From VAYN01 sp963702075 (GTDB taxonomy: Bacteria > Actinomycetota > Thermoleophilia > Solirubrobacterales > 70-9), in assembly GCA_963702075.1 (NCBI GenBank), contig OY969703.1, positions 248,001-312,000 of the forward strand: 64,000 nt of DNA. Direction: 5' to 3'. A model generated the notes under the pieces. It saw nothing but the letters and a program-made list of their open reading frames with translations. It was not told the origin of the DNA and searched no databases. Shown here one piece after another: positions 26,683 through 34,173 of the stretch (positions are counted from its first letter, which is position 1; the number at the start of each line of letters is the position of its first letter). Both the position numbers and the translations under genes were made by a program.

Positions 26683-27255
26683 TCAGCGGCTCCTGCCGAG
26701 CGGAGTCGACACGGTGATTCGCCACTCCCCGCCTTCCTTTTCGACCGGAACCACCCAGTCGTGGCCGTCGTTGCCGTGGTACTGCGCGTAGGCGTGCCCT
26801 TCGCCCACTCGAAGGCTGTCGACGGGGCCGGTCAAGGTGTTCTTGTAGCTGCCCGAGGCAAGGTGCCCGAAGAAGGCCAACGCCTGCGGGCAGTTCTTCG
26901 CTTTCCCCTTCGACGCATGTACTGCGTCTTCCGCCACCAGCATGTGGATGTACTTGCGGGAGAAGTAGCTGCAGTCCTTGGCCCAGTCCTGTGCGGCGCG
27001 AGCCTTCAGCCAGCCCTGGATGACCTTTGAGACCTGTTCCCGTTCTGCTTTCGACCCCTCCCGCCCGAAGATCTGGATCGCGTTGTCACCTTCGCGGACG
27101 AGGAACTCCCGGCTGGGGCCCTTCAACCACGGGTACAGCCGTTGCTTGCCCGCCGGTTCCGCAACGGTGCTCGATTCGCCACTGCCGCAGCCCGAAGCAA
27201 GCGCGATCGCGAGGACCAGCGCCACTCCCCATCCCAGCCTCACCACTCCTCCCAT
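26683..27255 (-). CDS. Predicted lipoprotein with an NTF2/SnoaL-like domain
   Basis: 190 residues. A lipobox is seen in LVLAIALASGCGSG. The mature part, with EQVSKVIQGWLKARAAQDWAKDCSYFSRKYIHML and a later strand-rich end (VVPVEKEGGEWRITVSTPL), has the length and pattern of small cone-shaped NTF2-like domains; two cysteines (CSYF and NCPQ) could pair. No enzyme motif is evident. The start at 27255 gives a proper lipoprotein signal; the open frame continues upstream into the divergent tetR gene and is ignored. It converges with purA. Confidence 0.75.
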   Translation of the reverse strand: MGGVVRLGWGVALVLAIALASGCGSGESSTVAEPAGKQRLYPWLKGPSREFLVREGDNAIQIFGREGSKAEREQVSKVIQGWLKARAAQDWAKDCSYFSRKYIHMLVAEDAVHASKGKAKNCPQALAFFGHLASGSYKNTLTGPVDSLRVGEGHAYAQYHGNDGHDWVVPVEKEGGEWRITVSTPLGRSR

Positions 27256-27312
27256 GGAGGCAAGTTTACGCAAAATTAGTCCATCAATCTGTCGCTGCTC
27301 TACAGTCTGGAC

Positions 27313-28002
27313 GTGGCTTCCAGTAGACGCTCTGCCAAGTTCGCTGAGCGGCTGCCACGGGGAAGGCACGGCTTGCCGAGGGAGACGGTGACCGAATCCC
27401 AGCGCAGCCGCATCCACCAGGCAATGATCGAGGTCGTCTCCGAGCGCGGCTATCCGGAGACGCGGGTAGTCGACGTGATCGGTGTCGCCGGCGTCTCCCG
27501 CAAGACGTTCTACGAGCTCTTCGAAAGCAAGGAGGACTGCTTCCTAGCTGCTTACGACGTGCTGCTGGGCAACTTGCTCGAGGAGGCCACCGACGCTTTC
27601 GAGTCGAAGCCGGGGTCGCCGTGGGCCGAGCGCATCGCCGCCGCCCTCGCAGCCCTGCTCGAGCATCTCTCCGAGCATCCCAACGAGGCACGCTTCGCGA
27701 TCGTCGAGGTGCTCGCCGCGGGCCCGAAGGCGCTAGCTCGCCGCGACGCCGCCCTGCGGCAGTTCACCGGGTTCCTCGAGTCGGGGCGCTCGGAGACCGC
27801 GGTCGAGCTGCCGGCAATCACCTCGACGGCGGTCGCCGGGGGGGTCAACGAGCTCCTCTACAGCGAGATCCTCCATGGCGCCGTATCCCGGTTGCCAAGC
27901 CGGCTTCCGGATCTGATGTTCTGGGTGACGCTGCCATTCCTCGGGGCCGAAGGCGCTGGGGCCGAGCGCGAGCGGACCCGCCTCTCGATGCAGCATTCGT
28001 AG
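27313..28002 (+). CDS. TetR family transcriptional regulator
   Basis: 229 residues. The N-terminal extension RLPRGRHGLPRETVTESQR leads into the TetR helix-turn-helix (IEVVSERGYPETRVVDVI, AGVSRKTFYELFESKEDCF). The C-terminal ligand domain is helical. GTG 27313 is used; TACAGT at 27301-27306 would place transcription at the start codon. It is divergent from the lipoprotein gene with a 57-base gap, so it may regulate that gene. The same N-terminal motif recurs in two other TetR proteins of the window. Confidence 0.88.
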   Translation: MASSRRSAKFAERLPRGRHGLPRETVTESQRSRIHQAMIEVVSERGYPETRVVDVIGVAGVSRKTFYELFESKEDCFLAAYDVLLGNLLEEATDAFESKPGSPWAERIAAALAALLEHLSEHPNEARFAIVEVLAAGPKALARRDAALRQFTGFLESGRSETAVELPAITSTAVAGGVNELLYSEILHGAVSRLPSRLPDLMFWVTLPFLGAEGAGAERERTRLSMQHS

Positions 28003-28147
28003 GATCGCAACCGCTCCTTTAGGTGCACCGAAGGGTTTACGAAGAATGGCCGGGTGGTAGTTTGACCCGCTGGAGAGAATTTGCAATCACGCTTCCGAAG
28101 GCATCGGCCCTGGGACGGGCAGGCCGCAAAGGAGAAACACAAGGGAT

Positions 28148-28900
28148 ATGCGCAAGTATCTGATGTTGACGATGGCCCTCGGGGCCCTGGTGGCCGTGAG
28201 CCTGGTGGGTGTCGCCACCGCGGCGAACACGCCTGTCACGGCCGAAGCAGGGAACATCCGCTTCACCTTCAACGGCGGGTTCAGCCCCACCACCCTGCCG
28301 AAGAACAAGCTGGCCCCGATCACTCTCACCGCGTCGGGCAAAATCGAAACCAAAGACGGGACGCACCCGCCGGCGCTGAAAGAAGCAATCGTCGAAACCG
28401 ACAAGAACGGGACCATCAACACCAAGGGGATCCCGGTCTGCACGTCCGGCAAGCTGCAGGCGCGCGACACCAAGGCGGCTGAAAAGGTCTGCGGCAAATC
28501 GATCATCGGCACCGGCCAGACCACCGTCGAGGTCCAGTTCCCCGAACAGCGGCCGGTCCTCGTCAACTCGAAGCTGCTCGTCATCAACGGCGGCACCTCG
28601 GGCGGCAAGACGACCCTCTTCATCCACGCCTACTTCTCGGCGCCGGTGACCGGGGCGATCGTCACCACCGTGAAGATCTCGAAAGTCCACAACGGGCGCT
28701 ACGGGCTCAAATCCGTAGCCACGATCCCGAAGATCGCCAATGGCGCTGGTTCGGTGTTGAAGTTCAACCTGACGATCAACAAGAAGGGCGTCCTGTTGGC
28801 GAAATGCCCGGACGGCAAGCTCCAGGCCCACGCCACCTCCATCTTCGCCGATGGGACCAAGGCCTCGGCCGGCATCGTCCGGACCTGCAAGGGCAAGTAA
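28148..28900 (+). CDS. Secreted beta-rich protein of unknown function
   Basis: 250 residues with signal peptide MRKYLMLTMALGALVAVSLV ending near ATAAN. The mature protein alternates hydrophobic and polar residues (FTFNGGFSPTTLPKN, APITLTASGKIETKDGTHPP), suggesting beta-sandwich structure, and has four cysteines. Similar text (SILGTV / SIIGTGQTTVEV, LPKNKLAP) vaguely echoes the 893-aa surface protein. AAGGGA lies just before the ATG. A possible promoter is TTTACG (28036-28041) with 16-base spacing to TAGTTT (28058-28063), implying a leader of about 80 bases. Confidence 0.75.
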   Translation: MRKYLMLTMALGALVAVSLVGVATAANTPVTAEAGNIRFTFNGGFSPTTLPKNKLAPITLTASGKIETKDGTHPPALKEAIVETDKNGTINTKGIPVCTSGKLQARDTKAAEKVCGKSIIGTGQTTVEVQFPEQRPVLVNSKLLVINGGTSGGKTTLFIHAYFSAPVTGAIVTTVKISKVHNGRYGLKSVATIPKIANGAGSVLKFNLTINKKGVLLAKCPDGKLQAHATSIFADGTKASAGIVRTCKGK

Positions 28901-28925
28901 GGGCGCGCACCTCGAGGAACCTTCC

Positions 28926-29504
28926 TTGAGACGCCTGAAGTTCGAGAAGGGCGGCCAATTGGCCGCCCTTCTTCTTGTCCTGACGCTGGTCGCATCGGCG
29001 GCACTCTGGCCACCCGCGTCGGCGGCGGCCGACGTCCCTTGGGGCGCCGGCTGCGTCTCGCCCGCAGCCGGCGAAGCGAGAACGGCCGCCAGCTGCGGCG
29101 CGAGCCTGGTCGACGGCGAAGCGATCCCGCCTCCAGGGGCCCCGGCGGCGGTGAAGCGGGTGATCCGCGCCGCCAACGACATCCGCCATCGACCCTATGT
29201 CTGGGGCGGTGGGCACCGCAGCTGGCTCAGCCGGGGCTACGACTGCTCAGGAGCGGTCAGCTACGCGCTCCACGGAGGGGGGCTGCTCGGGGTGACGATG
29301 GTCTCGGGACAGCTCGCGCTCTGGGGGGAAGCGGGGGCCGGCCGCTGGATCAGCGTCTACGCCAACCGACAGCATGTCTTCATGGTCGTCGCCGGCCTGC
29401 GCTTCGATACGCGCAGCGACCCGCCGGGCGTATCCGGACCCCGCTGGCACCGCGCTTCGGTTGAGGCGCGGAGCTTTGCGACGCGCCATCCATCCGCGCT
29501 CTGA
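28926..29504 (+). CDS. Secreted NlpC/P60-type cell-wall peptidase
   Basis: 192 residues: an N-terminal signal region (LAALLLVLTLVASAALWPP), then a domain with RPYVWGGGHRSWLSRGYDCSGAVSYAL carrying the catalytic cysteine and a later histidine in NRQHVFMVVAGLRFDTR. NlpC/P60 enzymes cut peptidoglycan stem peptides. TTG 28926 is chosen because GAGGA at 28914-28918 is 7 bases upstream. Codons 7-16 lie in a 28-base palindrome that looks like the terminator of the preceding gene; an internal TTG at 28959 is an alternative start that would leave the hydrophobic core without positive charges. Confidence 0.8.
   Translation: MRRLKFEKGGQLAALLLVLTLVASAALWPPASAAADVPWGAGCVSPAAGEARTAASCGASLVDGEAIPPPGAPAAVKRVIRAANDIRHRPYVWGGGHRSWLSRGYDCSGAVSYALHGGGLLGVTMVSGQLALWGEAGAGRWISVYANRQHVFMVVAGLRFDTRSDPPGVSGPRWHRASVEARSFATRHPSAL
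28945..28972 (+). terminator. 28-base perfect palindrome with downstream T-rich tail, inside the nlpC-like 5' end
   Basis: Bases 28945-28972 are fully self-complementary (centre GGCCAATTGGCC), giving a 12-bp stem with an AATT loop, and are followed by TCTTGTCC. It sits 45 bases after the stop of the secreted-protein gene and inside the first codons of the peptidase gene. It is probably the intrinsic terminator of the former. Confidence 0.65.
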
Positions 29505-29530
29505 GGCGACCTAGAGACGTTCGAAGGACG

Positions 29531-29974
29531 CTAGCTCGCGCAGCTGGCAGAGTCAAAATCTTCAGCGAGACGATAGGCCTTGCCGAAGATTTTCGGGAAT
29601 TCGAACAAGGCACTCTGCGGACTCGCTTTGACCTTCGCAACGGCGTCTTCCCGTGCCTTCACCAGTTCTTCCGCCTTCTGGTCACCCGGTTCAGGAAGGC
29701 CGATGTCGGCGATTTCTTCCGTGGTTTCCTGGTAGACCCCCATCAGGTTGCGGAGGTTTTCCGCCTGTTCTTTCGCATTCGGTTTCTTCCCGCTCTTTTG
29801 ATATTCCTGAGTCACTCCCGCGATGAATTCTTCGCGCTTCTTCAGGCCCGTATTGCAAACGAGTTCGAGCTTCTGTTCGTATTCCGATTTGCTGAGGGAC
29901 GAATCGCCTCCGCACCCGGTTATCCCCAGCAGCCCTATCAAGACGACGACGATTGCGCTGATCCCTTTATGCAC
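29531..29974 (-). CDS. Small predicted lipoprotein
   Basis: 147 residues: MHKGISAIVVVLIGLLGITGC is a lipoprotein signal peptide with cysteine at residue 21. The mature part is helical and charged (SEYEQKLELVCNTGLKKREEF, EQAENLRNLMGVYQETTEEI), resembling small coiled-coil lipoproteins of unknown role; a C-terminal cysteine (SASCAS) may pair with the internal one. GTG 29974 is chosen because GGAGGGGAAG lies at good distance; the open frame upstream is not conserved in character. Confidence 0.78.
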   Translation of the reverse strand: MHKGISAIVVVLIGLLGITGCGGDSSLSKSEYEQKLELVCNTGLKKREEFIAGVTQEYQKSGKKPNAKEQAENLRNLMGVYQETTEEIADIGLPEPGDQKAEELVKAREDAVAKVKASPQSALFEFPKIFGKAYRLAEDFDSASCAS

Positions 29975-30089
29975 GACTTCCCCTCCATTTCTCCTGAATG
30001 CTGAAGGCAGCTTAGACCAATCGGCCTGTGTCTGCACGGCGGCGGCGACTCGAGCCTCGGACCGGGAACGGATGCCAGAAAGACGCACG

Positions 30090-30123
30090 AAAAAGGCCCT
30101 CCTCTCTCTACGAGAGGAGGGCC
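30090..30123 (-). terminator. Intrinsic terminator of the collagen-like gene
   Basis: GGCCCTCCTCTC (30095-30106) pairs perfectly with GAGAGGAGGGCC (30112-30123). On the minus strand the stem is followed by five T (plus-strand A at 30090-30094). It lies 33 bases after the collagen-like stop. Confidence 0.85.
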
Positions 30124-30155
30124 CCATTGCCTACGCAGAGGTAGGGGTCAGACTC

Positions 30156-30836
30156 CTATTCGGCGGTTACCGCCCAGGTTCCGACGCCTTCATGGTTTTC
30201 GCTCATAGCGAAGTTGAAGGTAGCTCCGGTAACGAAACTGCGGACACTGAGCGCTTGGAATCCTTCGGAGCCTTCAACATTTTCTGCAGCTGCGTACACG
30301 CAGACCGCTCCGGAAGGCGCGGTCGGTTCTTCAGCCGAGCCGAGGCAGAATTCCGCGGGGCGAAATTCGTGGAAACCGAAGATTTCTTCCCCTGCGGTAT
30401 TCACGTAGTAAATATTTGCGGGCGCTTCTTCCAGCGGGATGTTGAATGAGAGCGGGACGATCACCGTTTTCGACTTGGGGCCCGCTGCCCAGACGCCGGT
30501 CTCGGTCTCGCCCGAGGGAAGAACGCCTCCAGCGGTCCAGGGGGACCCTTCTTCGCCCGGTTCACCCGGTTCCCCAGGCGCCCCCGGTGCGCCGGTTTCG
30601 CCCTTCGCCCCCGTATCGCCCTTCGGCCCCTGCGCGCCCGTATCGCCCTTTGGCCCCTGCGCGCCAGCGGCTCCGGGTTTGCCCGCGAACTGCTTCGCTA
30701 TGGACTTGACTTCCTTCTTCTGCTTGCCGTTAAGGCCGGCGGCGGCGAAGGCCGTTCCGGCGAGCGCGGCGATCAGCGCAACGACGGCTAGAACAAAGCC
30801 GACCGTTCCGAGCTTCTCGTGAATGCGCGAGAACAT
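30156..30836 (-). CDS. Secreted collagen-like protein
   Basis: 226 residues. Signal/anchor: TVGFVLAVVALIAALAGTAFA. Residues 37-52 form a basic helix (KQKKEVKSIAKQFAGK). About residues 52-97 are Gly-X-Y repeats (GPKGDTGAQGPKGDTGAKGE, then GAPGAPGEPGEPGEEG), able to form a collagen triple helix. The C-terminal 125 residues are a beta-rich head with two cysteines, perhaps a trimeric knob. Such proteins are surface stalks. It has its own promoter with a leader of about 130 bases and a strong terminator. Confidence 0.88.
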   Translation of the reverse strand: MFSRIHEKLGTVGFVLAVVALIAALAGTAFAAAGLNGKQKKEVKSIAKQFAGKPGAAGAQGPKGDTGAQGPKGDTGAKGETGAPGAPGEPGEPGEEGSPWTAGGVLPSGETETGVWAAGPKSKTVIVPLSFNIPLEEAPANIYYVNTAGEEIFGFHEFRPAEFCLGSAEEPTAPSGAVCVYAAAENVEGSEGFQALSVRSFVTGATFNFAMSENHEGVGTWAVTAE

Positions 30837-30971
30837 TATTCCTCCTACCTCGATTGATCAATGGCTGGCGCCCGCTCGATGCGATGCCTGCGATGGCTAG
30901 GGCTCAATCCTCGATCTCCCCCCTCCGGTCCCCTTGCAGAGCCGGACGCGTCCCTGGCGCGCCGAAGGCGA

Positions 30972-31000
30972 AACTTAATGTACCTCTCGAACCATGTCAA
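30972..31000 (-). promoter_or_regulatory. Promoter of the collagen-like gene
   Basis: On the minus strand TTGACA (plus 30995-31000), a 17-base spacer and TAAGTT (plus 30972-30977) form a near-consensus sigma-A promoter. Transcription would start near 30965, leaving an untranslated leader of about 130 bases. Confidence 0.75.
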
Positions 31001-31023
31001 GGAACCCGCGTGGTCATAGGACC

Positions 31024-31051
31024 TTGCGCGACTGAGCGCTCAGCGTATGAT
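31024..31051 (+). promoter_or_regulatory. Candidate leaderless promoter of the prephenate-dehydratase-fold gene
   Basis: TTGCGC (31024-31029), a 16-base spacer and TATGAT (31046-31051) lie before the ATG at 31058. Only six bases separate the -10 box from the start codon. Confidence 0.5.
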
Positions 31052-31057
31052 GTTGCA

Positions 31058-31657
31058 ATGGCGGCGATCGAACTCGTGACCCTGGGCCCTGAGGGAACCT
31101 GCCATGAGCGTGCGGTCAGGCGCTACATGGAGTTCCAGGGCGTGGACGACTACGCCCTCTCGTTCATCGGAGACTTCCTCGAGGGCCTCGAGCGAATCCG
31201 GGGCCGAGATGACGCCTTCCTCATCCAATGCAGCGCCCACCCCAAGGTTCATGAAGTCACCGAGCGCTACTGGCGTGAGGTCTTCGTCGTCGACACCTTC
31301 ATCTTCCCAACCAAGCATCTCGTGGTCCTGAGCCGACGAGAGGTGGGGCAACCGCGCTCGCTCGGAATCGTCCCCGCCACCAAGGGGTATGTCGACCTCT
31401 CCCAATGGGACGAGGTGATCGACGTCGTCTCCAAGCCGGTGGTCGGCAAGGAGCTCCTGGCCGGCCGCTATGACTCGGGACTGACCCATATGGAGCATTT
31501 CGAAGAGCACGCCGACGAGCTCCGCCTTGACCTCGACATCGGCGAAATCGACACGACCTGGCTCGTGTACGGGACCCAGAAGCGCTACGAAGGAGAAGTT
31601 ATCGGGATCCCCTCCAGAGGGGTACTCCTGGGCCGGGAGCCGCTGAAAGCGGCGTAG
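31058..31657 (+). CDS. Prephenate-dehydratase-fold protein, BacA-like
   Basis: 199 residues starting MAAIELVTLGPEGTCHERAV. The LGPEGT motif near the N-terminus and the periplasmic-binding-like layout match the prephenate dehydratase catalytic domain, without an ACT regulatory domain. Size and motif are closest to BacA, which decarboxylates prephenate in bacilysin synthesis, but no other bacilysin-type gene is present. The TR(D)F motif of true dehydratases is not visible, so the substrate is unknown. ATG 31058 is chosen for its -10 box and conserved start; the frame opens earlier at 30854. The stop lies within a large hairpin. Confidence 0.55.
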   Translation: MAAIELVTLGPEGTCHERAVRRYMEFQGVDDYALSFIGDFLEGLERIRGRDDAFLIQCSAHPKVHEVTERYWREVFVVDTFIFPTKHLVVLSRREVGQPRSLGIVPATKGYVDLSQWDEVIDVVSKPVVGKELLAGRYDSGLTHMEHFEEHADELRLDLDIGEIDTTWLVYGTQKRYEGEVIGIPSRGVLLGREPLKAA

Positions 31658-31668
31658 CTCCCGGCCCA
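31629..31668. terminator. Hairpin shared by two convergent genes (copy 1)
   Basis: TGGGCCGGGAGC (31629-31640) and GCTCCCGGCCCA (31657-31668) are exact complements over 12 bases, spanning the stop codon of the plus-strand gene and lying 22 bases beyond the stop of the minus-strand gene. The same stem recurs at 32411-32447. No T tract is seen, so termination is inferred. Confidence 0.55.
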
Positions 31669-31690
31669 GAATGTCATCCTGGGCGCTTGG

Positions 31691-32284
31691 TCAACTCGTT
31701 ACGCTGAGCCCTGTCGGGGTTGTGACGGTGTAGGTGCCGCTCCATTTCGCCGTTCCGATGACGGTGCATGGAATCACGGCGCTGAAGTCGAATTTGGCGT
31801 GTTCCGTGCTTTTGGCCACTCCTGTGAGGGTGCCTATATCGGTACCGCTGGTCGTGCAGGTCAGGGTGCCAAATAGTGACGGTGTTGTGAGTTTGAGCCC
31901 AGACCAGCGCACTGTTCCGTTTGTGGTGCTGCCAATATGCTGAATGGTGAGAGTCCCCGCGGCGTCCACAGTGGGATTCCCTTCCGCACAGTTGCTCCAC
32001 GACAGGGACGTGATCGGACCTCCGATGGTCCCGGGGTCTGCCACGGTAAAAGGGCTTGACGTATGCCATTTCATGGTCGACGACGTGCATGTGTTGATGG
32101 TCGCTCCAAATGTGTCGGTCTCCAGAAACGAGCCTCCTGGCGCGATTGATGTTTCGAGGACGACTTCTGCGTTTTTCGCCACGCCTCCGATCTCAAGTGT
32201 GGTTGCTGAGGCGCTGGACGCCCCGACCAGCGCCGTAGTCAGCGCCATCAGGACGGTCGCGGCAATTCTCATTGGCTGTCTCAT
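31691..32284 (-). CDS. Secreted four-cysteine domain protein (family copy A)
   Basis: 197 residues: signal peptide (MRIAATVLMALTTALVGASSASA) and one copy of a domain with conserved text ATTLEIGGVAKNAEV, NTCTSSTMK, SNCAEGNPTVDAAGTL, TTNGTVRWSG, GTLTCTTSGTDIGTLTG and IPCTVIGTAKWSGTYTV. The four cysteines are conserved across all six copies in this window and probably form two disulfides. I do not recognise the family; the Thr/Ser/Gly-rich strand pattern suggests a secreted beta-sandwich. This copy is the most divergent. ATG 32284 is preferred since AGGAG ends four bases upstream; ATG 32287 is also in frame. Confidence 0.85.
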   Translation of the reverse strand: MRQPMRIAATVLMALTTALVGASSASATTLEIGGVAKNAEVVLETSIAPGGSFLETDTFGATINTCTSSTMKWHTSSPFTVADPGTIGGPITSLSWSNCAEGNPTVDAAGTLTIQHIGSTTNGTVRWSGLKLTTPSLFGTLTCTTSGTDIGTLTGVAKSTEHAKFDFSAVIPCTVIGTAKWSGTYTVTTPTGLSVTS

Positions 32285-32332
32285 CATTCTCCTTCTGCTC
32301 CCAGCTCGTGCCAGGGTTTGGGTACCGGTCGA

Positions 32333-32361
32333 GTTCTACCGCTTAGGCACTCGCCAGTCAA
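32333..32361 (-). promoter_or_regulatory. Promoter of four-cysteine gene A
   Basis: Minus strand: TTGACT (plus 32356-32361), 17-base spacer, TAGAAC (plus 32333-32338). This gives a leader of about 45 bases to the start. Confidence 0.7.
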
Positions 32362-32410
32362 GGCCTCCTGATCATAGGTCTGGCCTACGCCCAGGGAGGA
32401 GGAGGGCTAC

Positions 32411-32447
32411 GGGCCGGGAGCGCTAAACATGGCGCAGCTCCCGGCCC
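32411..32447. terminator. Hairpin downstream of the three-domain gene (copy 2)
   Basis: GGGCCGGGAGC (32411-32421) pairs with GCTCCCGGCCC (32437-32447), the same 11-base stem as at 31629-31668. It lies 20 bases after the stop of the minus-strand three-domain gene and upstream of gene A. Confidence 0.55.
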
Positions 32448-32466
32448 AGGCCATCTCGGTGCGTGG

Positions 32467-34074
32467 TTAGATCGTCACGCCAAGCCCAGCCGGGCTTGTC
32501 ACCGTATAGGTCCCGCTCCATTTGGCGGTTCCGACTACGGTGCATGAGAGCACAGCGTTGATGTCAAGGGTCGCGCTGCCGGATTTGACTCCTGTCAACG
32601 TCCCGATGTCGGTGTTGCTGGTCGTACAGGTCATGGTGCCGAAGAACGAGGGCACTGTGACTTTGGCCTTGCTAGAGCGCACTGTGCCGTTTGTGGTCCC
32701 GAGGATGTGTTCGATGCTGAGGGTGCCCATGCCGTCGACGGTAGGGGTTCCTTCGGTGCAAGAGCTGAACGAGAGGCTGGTGACAGGCCCCCCGACGGTG
32801 CTGCCGGTAAAGGGGCTTTCCGTGTGCCCTTTTACCGTCGAGGCGGTGCATGTGTTGGCGGTAGCGCCAAATGTGTCGCCCACTAGCAAAGATCCGCCTG
32901 ACGCGATCGTCGCTTCGAGCGCGACTTCCGAGCTTTTCGCAACCCCTTCGACCTCAAGGGCGGTTTCAGCGGTCCCTGCGGTTTCGCCGGTCACGCCAAG
33001 CTTGGGCGGGCTTGTCACGGTATAGGTCCCGCTCCATTTGGCGGTTCCGATGACGGTGCATGAGAGCACAGCGTTGATGTCAAGAGTCGCGCTGCCGGAT
33101 TTGACCCCTGTAAGGGTGCCGATGTCGGTGTTGCTGGTCGTGCAGGTCAGCGTGCCGAAGATCGAGGGCACTGTGACTTTGGCGTTGCTAGAGCGCACTG
33201 TGCCGTTTGTGGTCCCGAGGATGTGTTCGATGCTGAGGGTGCCCATGCCGTCGACAGTAGGGGTTCCTTCGGTGCAAGAGCTGAACGAGAGGCTGGTGAC
33301 AGGCCCCCCGACGGTGCTGCCGGTAAAGGGGCTTTCCGTGTGCCCTTTTACCGTCGAGGCGGTGCATGTGTTGGCGGTAGCGCCAAATGTGTCGCCCACT
33401 AGCAAAGATCCGCCTGACGCGATCGTCGCTTCGAGCGCGACTTCCGATTTGTCCGTTACACCTTCAACCTCAAGGGCAGTTTCCGGAGCGGGTTCGCCGG
33501 TCACGCCAAGCTCCGTCGGGCTTGTCACGGTATAGGTCCCGCTCCATCTGACGGTTCCGATGACGGTGCAAGAGAGCACGGCGTTGATATCAAAAGTCGC
33601 GTTTCCGGATTTGACCCCTGTCAGCGTCCCGATGTCGGTGCTGCTGGTAGTGCAGGTGAGGGTGCCGAAGTGTGAGGGCACTGTGATTTTTGTGCCGCTG
33701 GACCTCACTGTGCCGTTTGTGGTGGTGCCAATTCGTTCAACGGTGAGACGGCCTGCAGCGTTGACCGTAGGATTGCCTTCGCTACAGCTATTGTAGGACA
33801 GAGCGGTAACCGGGCCGCCGACGGTGGTCCCGGAGAAAGGGCTTTCCGTATGGCCTTTAACCGTAGAGCTCACACATGTGTTAAAGCTGATATTGGATGT
33901 GTCAGCCAGTAGGAAAGACCCTCCACTTTTGATCGTTGTTTCGAAGGCTACTTCCGCATTCGTTGGCACGCCTCCGACCTCCAGTGTGGTCGCCGAGGCG
34001 GTGGACACCCCGCCGAGCGCGGTCAGGGTCAGTGCCGCCAGCACAGCGATGGTGATTCTCTGAGTCTGCTTCAT
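32467..34074 (-). CDS. Secreted protein with three four-cysteine domains in tandem (family copies B1-B3)
   Basis: 535 residues: signal peptide MKQTQRITIAVLAALTLTAL, then three domains of about 170 residues (roughly 28-195, 200-370, 373-535). Each has the same four cysteines (NTCxxSTVKGHTESPF, SCxEGxPTV, LTCTTS, LSCTV) and ends GTAKWSGTYTVTSP-like. Short linkers GEPAPE and GETAGTAE separate them. Domains 2 and 3 are nearly identical, also in DNA, so they arose recently. AAAGGAGA precedes the ATG by 8 bases. It probably forms a secreted or surface array of identical modules; binding function is unknown. Confidence 0.88.
   Translation of the reverse strand: MKQTQRITIAVLAALTLTALGGVSTASATTLEVGGVPTNAEVAFETTIKSGGSFLLADTSNISFNTCVSSTVKGHTESPFSGTTVGGPVTALSYNSCSEGNPTVNAAGRLTVERIGTTTNGTVRSSGTKITVPSHFGTLTCTTSSTDIGTLTGVKSGNATFDINAVLSCTVIGTVRWSGTYTVTSPTELGVTGEPAPETALEVEGVTDKSEVALEATIASGGSLLVGDTFGATANTCTASTVKGHTESPFTGSTVGGPVTSLSFSSCTEGTPTVDGMGTLSIEHILGTTNGTVRSSNAKVTVPSIFGTLTCTTSNTDIGTLTGVKSGSATLDINAVLSCTVIGTAKWSGTYTVTSPPKLGVTGETAGTAETALEVEGVAKSSEVALEATIASGGSLLVGDTFGATANTCTASTVKGHTESPFTGSTVGGPVTSLSFSSCTEGTPTVDGMGTLSIEHILGTTNGTVRSSKAKVTVPSFFGTMTCTTSNTDIGTLTGVKSGSATLDINAVLSCTVVGTAKWSGTYTVTSPAGLGVTI
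32521..33447. repeat. Tandem intragenic DNA repeat, 516-base period
   Basis: 32521-32931 and 33037-33447 align without gaps with 14 mismatches by eye in 411 bases. The last 191 bases of the aligned block (32741-32931 against 33257-33447) are identical. The period of 516 bases equals 172 codons, one domain unit. A third, older unit follows at about 33550-34000. Confidence 0.92.
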
Positions 34075-34127
34075 CTGCGTTTCTCCTTTTGGTTCCGGCT
34101 AGATGCCGGGAATGAGTACGCAGTAGC

Positions 34128-34155
34128 TACTAACGCCTATAGGGCCATTAGTCAA
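34128..34155 (-). promoter_or_regulatory. Promoter of the three-domain gene
   Basis: Minus strand: TTGACT (plus 34150-34155) with TTAGTA (plus 34128-34133, 16-base spacer) or TAGTAG (17-base spacer). The leader would be about 50 bases and contains AAAGGAGA. Confidence 0.6.
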
Positions 34156-34173
34156 GCAGTATCGAGTATTGCC

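Noticed and set aside
25347..26717. 456-codon plus-strand frame inside purA
   Set aside because: Arg-rich +1 shadow of purA; the purA frame carries all family motifs.
30854..31057. Upstream extension of the BacA-like gene
   Set aside because: The added 68 residues are not conserved in character and overlap the collagen-gene promoter; the -10 box favours ATG 31058.
32467..34074. CRISPR-like repeats
   Set aside because: The repeats are coding domain duplications with a 516-base period and no spacer pattern.
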